From Flavobacteriaceae bacterium (GTDB taxonomy: Bacteria; Bacteroidota; Bacteroidia; Flavobacteriales; Flavobacteriaceae), in assembly GCA_947456955.1 (NCBI GenBank), contig CANGTQ010000008.1:52657-116656 (forward strand): a DNA stretch of 64,000 nucleotides, given 5' to 3'. The notes below the pieces were generated by a model that did not search any database, was not told the origin of the DNA, and saw nothing but the letters and a program-made list of their open reading frames with translations. A program made the position numbers and the translations under genes. Below, one piece after another: positions 17,483-28,500 of the stretch. How positions within the stretch are numbered: position 1 is the first letter of the stretch; the number at the start of each line of letters is the position of its first letter.

Positions 17483-18391
17483 TTATCTTCTTCCGCCGCC
17501 GCCAGATGATCTTCCACCTCCGCTTCCTCCACCATAGCTTCCACCTCCGAATGTAGAAGAGGGTCGTGTATTGCTTGAACTTGGAGTATAGGAACGTACA
17601 GGGGACGATTGATTATTGTTACTTCTCGTTGGTTGATATGAATTATTACCTCTTGTTGGTTGAGTAGAATTATTACTTCTTGTCGGTTGAGAAGAAGTAT
17701 TACTTCTAAAAGGATAGTTTGAAGATCTAGTATTGAAATTTCTAGTTCCAGGAGTTACTGAAGGGTTATTTCTCCCATTTACATTATAATTAGAAGATCT
17801 TGTACCATTTCTAACACTGTATCTATTTCCATTTGAATAGTAAGGGTATGAAGAACCTCTTCTACCACCATTATAATAATTGTTATAATAATTTCCACAC
17901 CAAGAATTTCCATACCAGTTATTCCAACCAAATCCCCAACCTGGACCATACCAATTATTCCAACCAATACCCCATCCCCAACCTGGACCATACCAGCTAT
18001 TCCAACCCCAATAATTTCCATACCACCAGTTATTCCAATAGCCATATCCCCAATTGTTATCGTAAACATTTACGGTAACACTCTGAGGATTATTGCCCCA
18101 ACTAGCGTTGTTTGAATTGTAATTTTCTGTTTTTTTGATTGAATCATTAGCAACTGAAGAATAATTATCAATACCGGTAAATGCCTCAGCGTCTTTATTT
18201 AAATCGCTAAAGTATTCTTGATATTTATTGTTTTGAGAATTATTATTATTAGTTTGGGAACCACCATAAGAACCATCTTTATCGTAATAAGAACTATTTT
18301 GATAAGATCCACATGAAGATGTGATAATTGCTAGAAATCCAAATAGCGCATATATGGATAATCTTTTACGGTTAAAATAATAAGTTTTCAT
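17483..18391 (-). CDS. Gly/Asn/Trp/Tyr-rich lipoprotein of unknown function
   Basis: This 302-residue protein has a signal peptide and lipobox TSSC (Cys27). After a polar linker, residues about 108-170 are a low-complexity tract of Trp, Gly, Asn and Tyr, with repeats such as GWNNWYGPGWG. The next part (about 200-270) is Ser/Asn/Arg-rich with repeated TRSNNS/TRGNNS units, and the end is a Gly/Ser tract finishing GGGRR. No catalytic motif is visible. It is probably an envelope structural protein. I recall similar W/N/G-rich lipoproteins in other flavobacteria next to OmpP1-like genes. The start is at ATG with a good signal peptide. Confidence 0.8.
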   Translation of the reverse strand: MKTYYFNRKRLSIYALFGFLAIITSSCGSYQNSSYYDKDGSYGGSQTNNNNSQNNKYQEYFSDLNKDAEAFTGIDNYSSVANDSIKKTENYNSNNASWGNNPQSVTVNVYDNNWGYGYWNNWWYGNYWGWNSWYGPGWGWGIGWNNWYGPGWGFGWNNWYGNSWCGNYYNNYYNGGRRGSSYPYYSNGNRYSVRNGTRSSNYNVNGRNNPSVTPGTRNFNTRSSNYPFRSNTSSQPTRSNNSTQPTRGNNSYQPTRSNNNQSSPVRSYTPSSSNTRPSSTFGGGSYGGGSGGGRSSGGGGRR

Positions 18392-18491
18392 ATCTATAGC
18401 ATTTTTATTGTTGGACTATACAAAAATAGTTAGTTTTGCGGAACTATTTAGTTAAAATTAGTTAAACAATTTTTATGCCAAAGTATTCAAT

Positions 18492-19970
18492 ATGAGCAAG
18501 GACTTAACAAAGAGAGAAGTGGATTATTCAAAGTGGTATAACGAGCTAGTTGTCAAGGCAGATTTGGCCGAAAACTCGGGTGTACGTGGTTGTATGGTTA
18601 TCAAGCCATATGGTTATGCTATTTGGGAAAAAATGCAAGCAGAATTAGACAGAATGTTTAAAGAAACAGGTCATAGTAATGCCTATTTTCCTCTTTTTGT
18701 TCCTAAAAGTATGTTTGAGGCTGAAGAAAAAAATGCGGAAGGATTTGCTAAAGAATGCGCAATTGTTACTCATTACAGACTAAAAAATGACCCTGACAAA
18801 CCAGGTAAGCTAATGGTTGACCCAAATGCCAAATTAGAAGAAGAACTTATTGTTCGTCCAACTAGTGAAGCAATTATTTGGTCTACTTATAAAAACTGGA
18901 TACAGTCATACAGAGATTTACCACTGTTAATTAATCAATGGGCTAATGTTGTTCGCTGGGAAATGAGAACAAGATTATTTCTAAGAACTGCTGAATTTTT
19001 ATGGCAGGAAGGCCATACAGCTCACGCGACAAAGGCAGAAGCTATTGAAGAATCGGAAAAAATGATGCATGTTTATGCTGATTTTGCCGAAAATTTTATG
19101 GCTATTCCTGTTATTAAAGGCTTGAAAACTGAAACTGAAAGATTTGCCGGTGCGGAAGAAACGTATTGTATTGAAGCATTGATGCAAGATGGGAAAGCAT
19201 TACAGGCAGGAACATCTCACTTTCTTGGACAAAATTTTGCTAAAGCTTTTGATGTAAAATTTGCTAATCAAGAAGGTAAACAAGAATATGTTTGGGGAAC
19301 ATCATGGGGTGTTTCCACCCGATTGATGGGAGCTTTAGTGATGACACATTCTGATGATAACGGATTGGTATTGCCACCAAATTTAGCTCCAATTCAAGTG
19401 GTGATTGTGCCTATTTTTAAAACGGATGAAGAGTTTGATGCAATTTCTACTGTGGCGAATCAATTAGTTGCACAATTTAAAAAGCTAAACATTTCAGTTA
19501 AGTTTGATAACAGAAAAACTCAAAAACCTGGATTTAAATTTGCCGAATGGGAATTGAAAGGTGTTCCGGTTCGAATTGCTATTGGACCAAAAGATTTAGA
19601 AAATGGAACTTTTGAAATTGCAAGAAGAGATACGTTGACTAAAGAAGTCAAGTCAAAAGAAGGTATTGTTACCCATATTACGAATTTATTAGAACAAATA
19701 CAGAGTGATTTATTTAATCGAGCTTTAGAATATAGAAATACACATGTGACAGAGGTAAATACTTTTGAAGAATTCAAAGATGTTTTGGAAAACAAAACTG
19801 GTTTTATTTCAGCACATTGGGATGGAACTCCTGAAACGGAAGAAAAAATCAAAGATTTAACCAAGGCAACCATCCGTTGTATACCATTAAATAGAGTTGA
19901 AGAGGAAGGAAAATGTGTTTTTTCAGGAGCTAAATCAACTGGAAGAGTACTGTTTGCAAAAGCATATTAA
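18492..19970 (+). CDS. proS: Prolyl-tRNA synthetase (archaeal/eukaryote-like type)
   Basis: This class II synthetase charges tRNA-Pro in the cytoplasm. At 492 residues it lacks the large editing insertion of bacterial-type ProRS. Class II motifs are visible: [29 protein letters not shown] and [20 protein letters not shown]. The C terminus ends in Tyr (RVLFAKAY), typical of the archaeal type, with the zinc-like C-terminal domain before it. It is divergent from the lipoprotein gene, with a 100-base AT-rich intergenic region. Confidence 0.97.
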   Translation: MSKDLTKREVDYSKWYNELVVKADLAENSGVRGCMVIKPYGYAIWEKMQAELDRMFKETGHSNAYFPLFVPKSMFEAEEKNAEGFAKECAIVTHYRLKNDPDKPGKLMVDPNAKLEEELIVRPTSEAIIWSTYKNWIQSYRDLPLLINQWANVVRWEMRTRLFLRTAEFLWQEGHTAHATKAEAIEESEKMMHVYADFAENFMAIPVIKGLKTETERFAGAEETYCIEALMQDGKALQAGTSHFLGQNFAKAFDVKFANQEGKQEYVWGTSWGVSTRLMGALVMTHSDDNGLVLPPNLAPIQVVIVPIFKTDEEFDAISTVANQLVAQFKKLNISVKFDNRKTQKPGFKFAEWELKGVPVRIAIGPKDLENGTFEIARRDTLTKEVKSKEGIVTHITNLLEQIQSDLFNRALEYRNTHVTEVNTFEEFKDVLENKTGFISAHWDGTPETEEKIKDLTKATIRCIPLNRVEEEGKCVFSGAKSTGRVLFAKAY

Positions 19971-19999
19971 AAAAAAATAGTTTTTTTTCATCTTCACTA

Positions 20000-20029
20000 T
20001 TGTGAAAATAAAAAATAGTTGTATTTTTG
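20000..20029 (+). promoter_or_regulatory. Promoter of tRNA-Glu
   Basis: TTG at 20000-20002 and TATTTTTG at 20022-20029 match the Bacteroidota consensus with 19-base spacing. The tRNA starts 20 bases downstream. Confidence 0.7.
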
Positions 20030-20048
20030 CATCCGCATTGAGAAAGAT

Positions 20049-20120
20049 GGCCCGTTCGTCTATCGGTTAGGACGCCAGGTTTTCATCCTGGTAAGAGGGG
20101 TTCGATTCCCCTACGGGCTA
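20049..20120 (+). tRNA. tRNA-Glu (anticodon TTC)
   Basis: The acceptor stem GGCCCGT/ACGGGCT pairs fully with one G-T wobble. The anticodon stem CCAGG/CCTGG surrounds loop TTTTCAT with anticodon TTC. The T arm AGGGG-TTCGATT-CCCCT is perfect. The CCA end is not encoded (CAA follows the discriminator A). Confidence 0.95.
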
Positions 20121-20146
20121 CAATTTTAAATAAAATAAAAGAAAAA

Positions 20147-20398
20147 ATGGCAAATCATAAGTCAGCTTTAAAGAGAATTAGAAGTAACGAAAAGAGAAGA
20201 GTATTAAATAGATACCAACATAAAACTACTCGTAATGCCATAAAAGCATTAAGATTGGCAACAGATAAATCTGATGCTTCTGCAAAATTATCTTCTGTTG
20301 TTTCTATGATAGATAAATTAGCTAAGAAAAATGTCATTCATGATAATAAAGCATCTAATTTGAAATCTAAATTAACTAAACACGTTTCGAAATTATAA
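20147..20398 (+). CDS. rpsT: 30S ribosomal protein S20
   Basis: This 83-residue basic protein binds 16S rRNA in the small subunit. It shows the family pattern [24 protein letters not shown] and the Lys-rich C-terminal helix. It starts 27 bases after tRNA-Glu, so it may share that promoter. It ends at a strong bidirectional terminator. Confidence 0.97.
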   Translation: MANHKSALKRIRSNEKRRVLNRYQHKTTRNAIKALRLATDKSDASAKLSSVVSMIDKLAKKNVIHDNKASNLKSKLTKHVSKL

Positions 20399-20416
20399 TT
20401 GAGACAAATTTATAAA

Positions 20417-20448
20417 TAAAAAAAGCACTCTATAGAGTGCTTTTTTTA
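20417..20448. terminator. Bidirectional terminator between rpsT and the response regulator
   Basis: AGCACTCTATAGAGTGCT (20424-20441) is a perfect 18-base palindrome flanked by A-rich and T-rich runs. Confidence 0.88.
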
Positions 20449-20449
20449 T

Positions 20450-20860
20450 TTATAAAAATTGATGTTTTAAATTTTCTAACATTTCTTTGGTTATTGGTTT
20501 TGATAAAAATCCTATAACAGGATAGGCTTTAGATCTGTTAATATCATAGGGATCAACTGAAGATGAAAGAACAATAAATTTAGTTGAACTAAACAAATTA
20601 TCATACTCCTTACGTATATATGTTTCCAGAAATTCCCATCCATCTAATACAGGCATATTTAAATCTAAAAGCACCAACTTTGGATATACAATTGAATCAT
20701 TTACTTTACTTTCTTCAAATAGATTGTCAAAGTATTCAATTGCTTCTAGACCATGTTTGGCTGTAATTATTTCTTTTGCAAATCCAACTCTCTCAACAAC
20801 TTTTTTACAAAGCATGAGCGTAATTGGGTCATCGTCTACACAGAGTATTTTATCTAACAT
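20450..20860 (-). CDS. Single-domain response regulator
   Basis: This 136-residue protein is a CheY-like receiver without an output domain. Phosphorylation-site residues are Asp9/Asp10 (CVDDDP), Asp66 (LVLLDLNMP), the Ser pair near 99-100 and Lys121 (FLSKPI). It lies five bases downstream of a histidine kinase gene, so the kinase is the likely phosphodonor. With no DNA-binding domain, it must act by protein contact or as a relay. Confidence 0.93.
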   Translation of the reverse strand: MLDKILCVDDDPITLMLCKKVVERVGFAKEIITAKHGLEAIEYFDNLFEESKVNDSIVYPKLVLLDLNMPVLDGWEFLETYIRKEYDNLFSSTKFIVLSSSVDPYDINRSKAYPVIGFLSKPITKEMLENLKHQFL

Positions 20861-20865
20861 ATTAC

Positions 20866-22587
20866 TTAATTATATTTAAAAACAATTGTAAAAGTAGTTC
20901 CTTTTCCAACAATACTGTCAACTGAAATAGTTCCACCCATACTTTCTACTTGTGATTTAACTAAATACAAACCTAATCCTTTACTTTCTGGATAATTGTG
21001 GAACCGTTGATATAGTCCAAAAATTTTGTCATTATTTTTTTCTAAATCGATACCTATTCCGTTGTCTTTGAATGTCATAAATAGGTTGTTGTCTTCGACT
21101 TTTGTAGCAATAGTAATTCTTAATTGTCTACTTGGTTCTCGATAATTTATAGCATTCGTCAATAAATTTAGAAAAATACTTTCTAAATATGACTTGTTAA
21201 TGTCAAAAATAGTTTCGACTTCCAAATCAATTTTCAAAATAGGTTTGTTGGAACTAATTAAGAAACTCAATTGATTAAAAACATTTTCGAACACATCCTT
21301 AATAAATAATTTTTCTTTTTGAACCGAAGGGTTGTCTTTGATAATAATTACCTTAACTAAATCATTTATCGTCTCATTTAACAAATGAGTTGATTTTGAA
21401 AACCCGTTAATTATTTCTTTTAATTCTGAATCTTCAATTGGAATCTCTTCAATAAGATTAAGCAATCCGGTTAAATTAGATAAAGGAGCCCTTAAATTAT
21501 GAGAAGTGATGTAAGAAAACTGCTTTAAATCCTTATTGTTTTGAGTTAATTCCCTAATAAGTTGTTCTCTTTCTTTCTCTCTTTCTTTTTCTACCGTGAC
21601 ATCTCTTTGAATAGAAATCCAATGAGAATGTTCTCCTTCTTTATCAGTTACAGGAATCATCGAGAAGTTGATCCAAAATTCTTCACCATTCTTTTTGTAA
21701 CTTATAGTTTCAACAAAACATTCTTTATATTCTTTAACTGCCGTTCTGAGTTTGTCAAATTCTAAAATATCTGATTTTTTTCCGAATAATATTTCTAGAG
21801 ATTTTCCAATAACTTCATCAGCAGAATATCCGGTCATATCCGAAAAAGCTGAATTGACGAATATTATATTTGGAATAACATTTTTTGATGTGTCAATATC
21901 AGTAATCATTACGGCGTCCTTCGACTGTGTAATTACTGTTTCGAGTAATCTAAGTCTTTGTTCTTCTTCTTTTTGTTTGGTAACGTCCTGAATAGCTCCA
22001 ATCATTCTTAGAGGTTTTCCATTGGCATCTTTAACCAAAAAACCTCTGTCAAAAACATACTTATAACTACCATCAGCACACTGAAATCGATATTCATCTT
22101 GCCATTTTTCAGTTTTTTGCTCTAAAAACGAATACAGTTTGACAGACATTTTTAAACTGTCTTCTGGATGAATTCGGTCAAACCACCATTTAGATGTTGA
22201 ACCGACATCTTCTTTTTGGTATCCAAAAACACCATAAATTCCTTTATTCCAAATTATACTATCGTCTTCTATTTTCCAATCCCAAATGGTGTCGCTTGTT
22301 GCTTTAGCTACAATATCATATCGCTCGTTTGATTCTTTAATTTCAATATTGGTAACTTTTAATTTTTTAAAGACTGATTTGTTTCTAATTTCATTTTTAT
22401 ATAAAATGAATTTTAGAATTAACCCAGAAAAAATAATATAGATTAAATCTTTAGTAAAAATGTATTTGAACAAGGTTTCGTTAGTAGAGTCTGGGAAATA
22501 AAAAACAAATAATTTATGGCCAATTATAGCCATAAACATCAGAATAAGGACGTATATTATTGTGATTTTATTAGAATTATTTTTCAT
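20866..22587 (-). CDS. PAS-domain sensor histidine kinase
   Basis: This 573-residue kinase has two predicted membrane segments at the N terminus (about 9-30 and 45-63) and almost no periplasmic loop. Two PAS/PAC modules follow (about 85-210 and 215-340). The dimerisation helix has the phosphoacceptor His363 in ITSHNLRAPLSN, a sequence of the LRAPL type common in Bacteroidota. The ATPase domain shows an N box (LTNAINYREPS), DNGIGI and GLGLYLVK. It forms an operon with the response regulator. The signal is unknown. Confidence 0.93.
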   Translation of the reverse strand: MKNNSNKITIIYVLILMFMAIIGHKLFVFYFPDSTNETLFKYIFTKDLIYIIFSGLILKFILYKNEIRNKSVFKKLKVTNIEIKESNERYDIVAKATSDTIWDWKIEDDSIIWNKGIYGVFGYQKEDVGSTSKWWFDRIHPEDSLKMSVKLYSFLEQKTEKWQDEYRFQCADGSYKYVFDRGFLVKDANGKPLRMIGAIQDVTKQKEEEQRLRLLETVITQSKDAVMITDIDTSKNVIPNIIFVNSAFSDMTGYSADEVIGKSLEILFGKKSDILEFDKLRTAVKEYKECFVETISYKKNGEEFWINFSMIPVTDKEGEHSHWISIQRDVTVEKEREKEREQLIRELTQNNKDLKQFSYITSHNLRAPLSNLTGLLNLIEEIPIEDSELKEIINGFSKSTHLLNETINDLVKVIIIKDNPSVQKEKLFIKDVFENVFNQLSFLISSNKPILKIDLEVETIFDINKSYLESIFLNLLTNAINYREPSRQLRITIATKVEDNNLFMTFKDNGIGIDLEKNNDKIFGLYQRFHNYPESKGLGLYLVKSQVESMGGTISVDSIVGKGTTFTIVFKYN

Positions 22588-22695
22588 TTCTCAAATATAT
22601 ATAATTTCAAATGAGTTTTAAAATTTAACCAAAAACTTATTTATGATTTTATAAACGGAACTTCCGCTATTATTTAAAAGTAAACTAATTGTTTA

Positions 22696-22729
22696 TTGGT
22701 TTTTTATCTAAAAATAAAGTGTACCTTTG
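22696..22729 (+). promoter_or_regulatory. Promoter of typA
   Basis: TACCTTTG at 22722-22729 fits TAnnTTTG and lies 20 bases before the start codon. TTG at 22696-22698 is a possible -33 box with 23-base spacing. Confidence 0.5.
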
Positions 22730-22748
22730 CACCTTCAAAAAAACAAAG

Positions 22749-24545
22749 ATGGAATCTATCAGAAACATTGCTATTATTGCTCACGTTGACCACGGAAAGA
22801 CTACGTTAGTTGACAAAATTATGTATCACTGTCAGTTATTTCGTGAAAACGAAAATACAGGTGATTTGATACTTGATAACAACGATTTGGAGCGAGAAAG
22901 AGGAATTACGATTACTTCTAAAAACGTTTCTGTTGTATATAAAGGAACAAAAATCAATATTATTGATACTCCCGGTCACGCTGATTTTGGCGGAGAAGTT
23001 GAACGTGTATTAAATATGGCTGACGGAGTGTGTCTTTTAGTAGATGCTTTCGAAGGACCAATGCCGCAAACGCGTTTTGTTTTGCAAAAAGCAATCGACT
23101 TAGGATTAAAACCTTGCGTGGTTATTAATAAAGTAGACAAAGAAAACTGTACTCCGGAAGAAGTGCACGAAAAAGTTTTTGATTTGATGTATGAATTAGG
23201 CGCTGAAGAATGGCAGTTGGATTTCCCAACAGTATATGGTTCTGCTAAAAACAACTGGATGTCTGATGATTTTAGAAATATCACTACAAACATAGAACCT
23301 CTTTTGGATATGGTTGTTGCTCACGTACCTCCTCCAAAAGTTTCCACAGGAACGCCACAAATGTTGATTACTTCTTTAGATTTCTCTTCATTCACTGGTC
23401 GTATCGCAATTGGTCGATTGGAAAGAGGTGAATTAAAAGAAGGTATGCCTATTTCTTTGGTTAAAAGAGATGGCAAAATCATAAAATCAAGAATTAAAGA
23501 ATTGCACACATTTGAAGGTCTTGGACGTAAAAAAGTAGAAAGCGTAATTGCCGGAGATATTTGTGCCATTGTTGGAATCGAAGGTTTTGAAATTGGTGAT
23601 ACCATTGCCGATTTTGAAAACCCAGAAGCATTACAAACCATAGCAATCGACGAGCCAACAATGAGTATGTTGTTTACTATTAACGATTCGCCTTTCTTTG
23701 GTAAAGAAGGAAAATTTGTGACTTCTCGTCATATTAGAGATCGTTTGACTAAAGAGCTCGAGAAAAACCTAGCAATGAAACTTGGTGAGACTGATTCAGC
23801 TGATAAATTCATGGTTTTTGGCCGTGGTGTATTACACTTATCAGTTCTTATTGAAACCATGAGAAGAGAAGGTTATGAATTGCAAATTGGACAACCACAA
23901 GTTATCATCAAGGAAATTGACGGTAAAAAATGCGAGCCAATTGAAGAGTTAACAATCGACTTACCAGAACATTTATCTGGAAGAGCAGTTGAATTCGTTT
24001 CTATCCGTAAAGGAGAAATGTTAAGCATGGAAGCTAAAGGCGAACGTATGATTGTGAAATTTAACATTCCATCACGTGGAATTATTGGATTGAGAAATCT
24101 TCTGCTTACAGCCACTGCAGGAGAAGCGATTATGTCACACCGCTATATTGGATACGAACCATTCAAAGGTGAGATTCCTGGAAGAAACAACGGTTCTTTA
24201 ATTTCTATGGAAAACGGAAAAGCAATTCCTTATTCTATTGATAAATTACAAGATCGTGGTAAATTCTTTGTCAATCCAAATGATGAAATATACGAAGGTC
24301 AGGTTATCGGAGAAAACTCTCGTAGCGATGATATGAGTATTAATGTTACTAAGGCCAAGAAACAGTCCAATGTTCGTTCCTCAGGTAATGATGAAAAAGC
24401 AAGGATTATTCCTCCGATTATTTTCTCATTAGAAGAAGCTTTAGAATACATTCAAAAAGATGAATATGTTGAGGTTACACCTAAATCTATTCGTTTGCGT
24501 AAAATCTATTTGACAGAAAACGATAGAAAACGTAATAAAATATAA
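22749..24545 (+). CDS. typA: Translational GTPase TypA/BipA
   Basis: This ribosome-associated GTPase helps growth under stress and ribosome assembly. It has 598 residues from the ATG at 22749; the frame is open further upstream but that part includes the promoter. G motifs are clear: AHVDHGKTTL, RGITI, DTPGHADFGGEVERV and NKVDK. EF-G-like domains III and V and the TypA-specific C-terminal domain (SRGIIGLRNLLLTATAGEAI) follow. A terminator lies downstream. Confidence 0.97.
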   Translation: MESIRNIAIIAHVDHGKTTLVDKIMYHCQLFRENENTGDLILDNNDLERERGITITSKNVSVVYKGTKINIIDTPGHADFGGEVERVLNMADGVCLLVDAFEGPMPQTRFVLQKAIDLGLKPCVVINKVDKENCTPEEVHEKVFDLMYELGAEEWQLDFPTVYGSAKNNWMSDDFRNITTNIEPLLDMVVAHVPPPKVSTGTPQMLITSLDFSSFTGRIAIGRLERGELKEGMPISLVKRDGKIIKSRIKELHTFEGLGRKKVESVIAGDICAIVGIEGFEIGDTIADFENPEALQTIAIDEPTMSMLFTINDSPFFGKEGKFVTSRHIRDRLTKELEKNLAMKLGETDSADKFMVFGRGVLHLSVLIETMRREGYELQIGQPQVIIKEIDGKKCEPIEELTIDLPEHLSGRAVEFVSIRKGEMLSMEAKGERMIVKFNIPSRGIIGLRNLLLTATAGEAIMSHRYIGYEPFKGEIPGRNNGSLISMENGKAIPYSIDKLQDRGKFFVNPNDEIYEGQVIGENSRSDDMSINVTKAKKQSNVRSSGNDEKARIIPPIIFSLEEALEYIQKDEYVEVTPKSIRLRKIYLTENDRKRNKI

Positions 24546-24551
24546 TAAACT

Positions 24552-24577
24552 TGTCATTCCGACAAAGGAGGAATCTC
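24552..24577. repeat. TGTCATTCC...GAATCTC dispersed repeat (intergenic copy)
   Basis: It starts seven bases after typA. It shares both ends with the coding copy at 12996-13023. Confidence 0.7.
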
Positions 24578-24586
24578 ATGTAATAT

Positions 24587-24614
24587 AACCCATTCGTAAT
24601 TGAATGGGTTTTTT
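24587..24614 (+). terminator. Terminator of typA
   Basis: A 9-base perfect stem, AACCCATTC and GAATGGGTT, is followed by T6. Confidence 0.85.
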
Positions 24615-24617
24615 ATT

Positions 24618-24675
24618 AGGAGCTAATCCGGCTTTCCACGCTACATGGTAGCTTGCTTCAATCCGGGCTAGGGCT
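24618..24675 (-). repeat. AGCCC...GTGGAAAGC...AGCTCCT element, copy 1
   Basis: Read on the minus strand it begins AGCCCTAG, contains GCGTGGAAAGCCGGA and ends AGCTCCT. Its first bases supply the TAG stop of the esterase gene. Related copies are at 59939-60036 and 63567-63655. Confidence 0.6.
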
Positions 24676-25588
24676 ATTCCTTCAACAAGAACTCTAACGG
24701 AATATGCAAACGTTCTGCCCAGGATTTCTCGGAATGGTCTTTTCCAGGAAATAATAAGGTTTTCCAATTGGCATTGTTAAATCCTTTTTCTCTCATAATA
24801 TCATTTGCGGTTAATTGCAACGAAAAGTAGAGTTGGTCCAAAGTTTGGTCGCCATAATCAAAATAAATCCGATGTGTTCTTGGGTCAGGTAAATAGGTTC
24901 TCATATAATCAAAAAAAGCAGCTGGAACCGGATTGTCTTCTAGTTGAAAAATTCCCGTCCAATGTGTCGAAAGACAAGCCGCTGCTCCAAAAACATCTGG
25001 ATACTCACAAATGGCATATAACGAAATCAAACCACCCATGCTAGAACCAGCAATAAACGTATCGTCTTTACCCTTTAGTGTTGAAAAATGAATGTCGATA
25101 AAAGGCTTTAATTCAGTGACAATAAATTTGAGATAATTATCTGAAATAGGATTAAAATTCTCATTTATTCTTCCTTTTAATTTTAAACTGTTGGAAACAA
25201 ACTCCTTTTCTTCGGCAGAAAGTTTTCTGAAAGCTTTTTGAGGGAAATACTCAAAATGACGTTTTTGACCATTATTCCAAATACCCACCACGATGAATTT
25301 TTTAGTCTTACCTTCAGCATTCAACTTACCTGCAGTTTCGTCCACTTCCCATGATTGCTTATTCCAAGTGATGTTGTTATCAAAAAGCATCTGCCCATCA
25401 TGCATATAAATTACAGCATATTTTTCTTCTTCAGAATAGTCATCGGGTAGCCAAACATCAATATTTCGCGCATCTACAAAATTTGATTTGAAATTATCAA
25501 AATGTTCTATTTTGCCACTAGTCACTTTAGGCATCTGGCAATAAATTAAACCAGAAAAAAGTAGTGTGACTACTAAACTAATTTTCAT
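24674..25588 (-). CDS. Secreted esterase, alpha/beta hydrolase fold
   Basis: This is a 304-residue exported hydrolase of the putative-esterase (esterase D/Fes-like) family. A signal peptide covers residues 1-18. The nucleophile motif is GSSMGG, the oxyanion region is YMHDGQMLFD, and the C-terminal catalytic His lies in GKDHSEKSWAERL. The natural substrate is unknown; similar proteins cleave acyl or feruloyl esters. It lies five bases downstream of the giant type IX substrate gene, so the two are probably co-transcribed. Confidence 0.88.
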   Translation of the reverse strand: MKISLVVTLLFSGLIYCQMPKVTSGKIEHFDNFKSNFVDARNIDVWLPDDYSEEEKYAVIYMHDGQMLFDNNITWNKQSWEVDETAGKLNAEGKTKKFIVVGIWNNGQKRHFEYFPQKAFRKLSAEEKEFVSNSLKLKGRINENFNPISDNYLKFIVTELKPFIDIHFSTLKGKDDTFIAGSSMGGLISLYAICEYPDVFGAAACLSTHWTGIFQLEDNPVPAAFFDYMRTYLPDPRTHRIYFDYGDQTLDQLYFSLQLTANDIMREKGFNNANWKTLLFPGKDHSEKSWAERLHIPLEFLLKE

Positions 25589-25593
25589 TGTGA

Positions 25594-28500
25594 TTAACGT
25601 TTTAAAGTAAAATGACCTTTGGCACTTCTTCCGTCTTCAAACTTGATGTTATACCAATAATCATCAGCAGGCATTTGATATCCATTAAATGTTCCGTCCC
25701 AACCCAAACCGGTAGTCCCAATTTGTTTTAATAATTTTCCAAAACGGTCAAAAATGTATATAGTCGATAGATAATTAAATTGAGCACTTACGCCTTTAAT
25801 ATTCCAATAATCGTTGTAGCCATCTCCGTTTGGTGTAAAATAATTTGGAATTCCAAGTACAGCAACACTTACTGGCCCAAGCGAACCACAACCATTTTTG
25901 TCACGAACATAAATATCATGAAGTCCCATAGGAACATTTTCAAAGAAATTGCTGTCGCGATAAGGTCCGTTGACGTCATCAAGAGCAAATTCATAATCGC
26001 CTAAACCTGTAACGTTAATAGTTATTGAATTTACATCAGACAAATCGACTACATCAATGGATTGAATAGTGGCAATTTCTGAACCGGTAACTGTGATTAC
26101 TCTGGTATTTTTACATCCAAAAATATTTGTAACATTAACACTATATACATCTGGTGTAGTAACGAGTAACGTAGGTGTTGTTATTCCTAACGGGACAGTA
26201 TTAGTAAACCAATTAAACTGATAGTCAGTAGTTGGTGAACCATCTAAAATTCCTCCATCAATTAGCGCATCTGTTGTAGGTAAACAAATAATGATCTCTT
26301 CCTCTAAGTCAATTTTTGGCGTTGGATGTACTATAAACGGAATGGTGTAGGTTACGGGACAGCTAGTATTTATTGGGTTGGTAATTGTAACCAAAACGTT
26401 TTGTGTTCCTGTTAAAAACGGATTTGGTAATTGTGTTAAAACCGTTCCGTTTTGAAGTGTATATGAAATTAACATTCCCGTTTGTGCGCCCAATAATGTA
26501 GATTCAAAAGTAGAAGTTTCAAAATCAATCAATCCATTTTGATCTACTGGATTGGTTTCGTCATCACAAAATGTAGTTTTAATAGCCGGAATAGGAAAAA
26601 CTTCGGGCAAATCGTCTACAATAAATTGGAAAGTCACTTCGTCAAAACATGGACCATCTGGAGCTTGTGTTGAAGTGTTTACAACTCTTGCAGTAATTGT
26701 TGTTTGAATATTTACAGGAAAAGGATTTGGTAATGGATTATAAATGGTGCCAAAATTATCAGTATAAATTACGTCAACTCCAGTTTGACCTTGTAAAATA
26801 GTACTTTCAATTGTAGAAGTATTAAAATTAAAAATTCCATCTGTATCGTCGTCACAAGATCTAATAATATTTGCTGTATTTAAATTATGAGCTACTGGAG
26901 TTCTTTCTACTGTTAAAAATAATTTTGCAAACCCATAACAGGAATTATCAATATTACTGTCTACTCGTACCCAAACTTCTTGATAAAATGGATATCCAAT
27001 ATTTCTATATGTTGTAATATTATTTATAGGATTGGTTTCGGCATTGAAATCGGCTTCATTTCTATAATAGCTAATGGTGAAATTTCCTGTTGCTGGTAAA
27101 ATATTTGTTGTAATATCGGTTGTTACAAAAGTAAAATCAAAATAAGCTATTCCATCGTAATTATTATTTGTAGCATCTAAATAATCATCACATTTATAAC
27201 TTGACCAAGTTGTACCAGCAGGAATTTGTGTTGCAGAAACAAATACATTTAATGTCGCAACTCTATGGCAACCATTTGCATTTTCAACTCTTACAAATAT
27301 TATTGTATTTCCTGTGTTGTATGCAATAGGATTAGTTATTTGATTTGCTGTAATTAAGTTGTCTGCAGCATTAAAAGTTGTGAAATAGGTAAAGGTTTCG
27401 TTTATAGAATTACTAGATATAAACGGATTTTTTTCGGTTAAATTTACATCTGCAATTCCATCAGTATCGGTATCACATTGTATTAATGAGATTGGTGTTG
27501 TAACTACAGGTAAAGGATAAGTTGTAAGAATAGCAGCCGATGAAAATAATCCACATGTATTTCCATTTTTATTCAAAAAACAACGATACTGATAACCAAC
27601 CATAGTTGGTGTTACATTAGAAACTGTCAATGCATTTGTACCCGCACCTGAATAAGTGGTATTGTTTAATATAATAGACCAGGTTACTCCGCTATCAGTA
27701 GATAATTGCCATTGATAAGTGTTTATTGCATTCGTACTGATTGTAAAAGTGACGCTTTGCAGCTCGCAGGCAGTACTATTTTGTGGTTGAGTATTTATAA
27801 TTATTGGAGCTGCTGTTATGTAATTGGGGTTTGGGTTTCCATAACCAATTCCACTTGTTACAAGTCCGTTGTTATTAACTGTTGCCGGTGTTGTTCCGCC
27901 TAATAATCCGTCAAGATTACTGTCTAAATAACCCGCTTCGATTACATCATTGCACAGATCATTATCGCTGTCCAATTCTATAGCGTTGTAAATTCCATCC
28001 GCATCTGTATCGGCAAGCACATAAATAGAGTTTATAATGCCACTATCAGTAGCTGTTTCTATAGGATTAAATAATCCGTTGGCGCCAAAATTTGCACCAT
28101 CTATTATTCCATTGTTATCAGCATCTGTAATAGTAAACCCAGCTTCATCTAAATCGTGAATTCCGTCATTGTCTGAATCTAAATCTAAATAATTTGGAAC
28201 TTCATCACCATCAACATCTGCATTAGGAACATCAGGTGGATAAATTCCTTCTCCAAAAACATCATCAATTCCGTCTTGATTTATATCTATATTTGATAAA
28301 GCCAAGAAAGTAGGACCTTGCGCTTCAAATAAATCAAGAATAGAATCATTATCACTATCGAGATCGTTTTGGTCAGCAATACCATCACCGTCAGAATCTT
28401 TTGGTATACAGGTGGCAAATAAATTTAAAGCCACTCTGCTTGTACTTGTTTCTGAAAGATTGATGTTTGTAATTACAATTGAATTTATAAGATTTCCATT

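Noticed and set aside
17779..18078. Alternative ORFs on both strands over the Trp/Gly-rich tract
   Set aside because: They are frame shadows caused by the low-complexity sequence and have no start signals or plausible composition.
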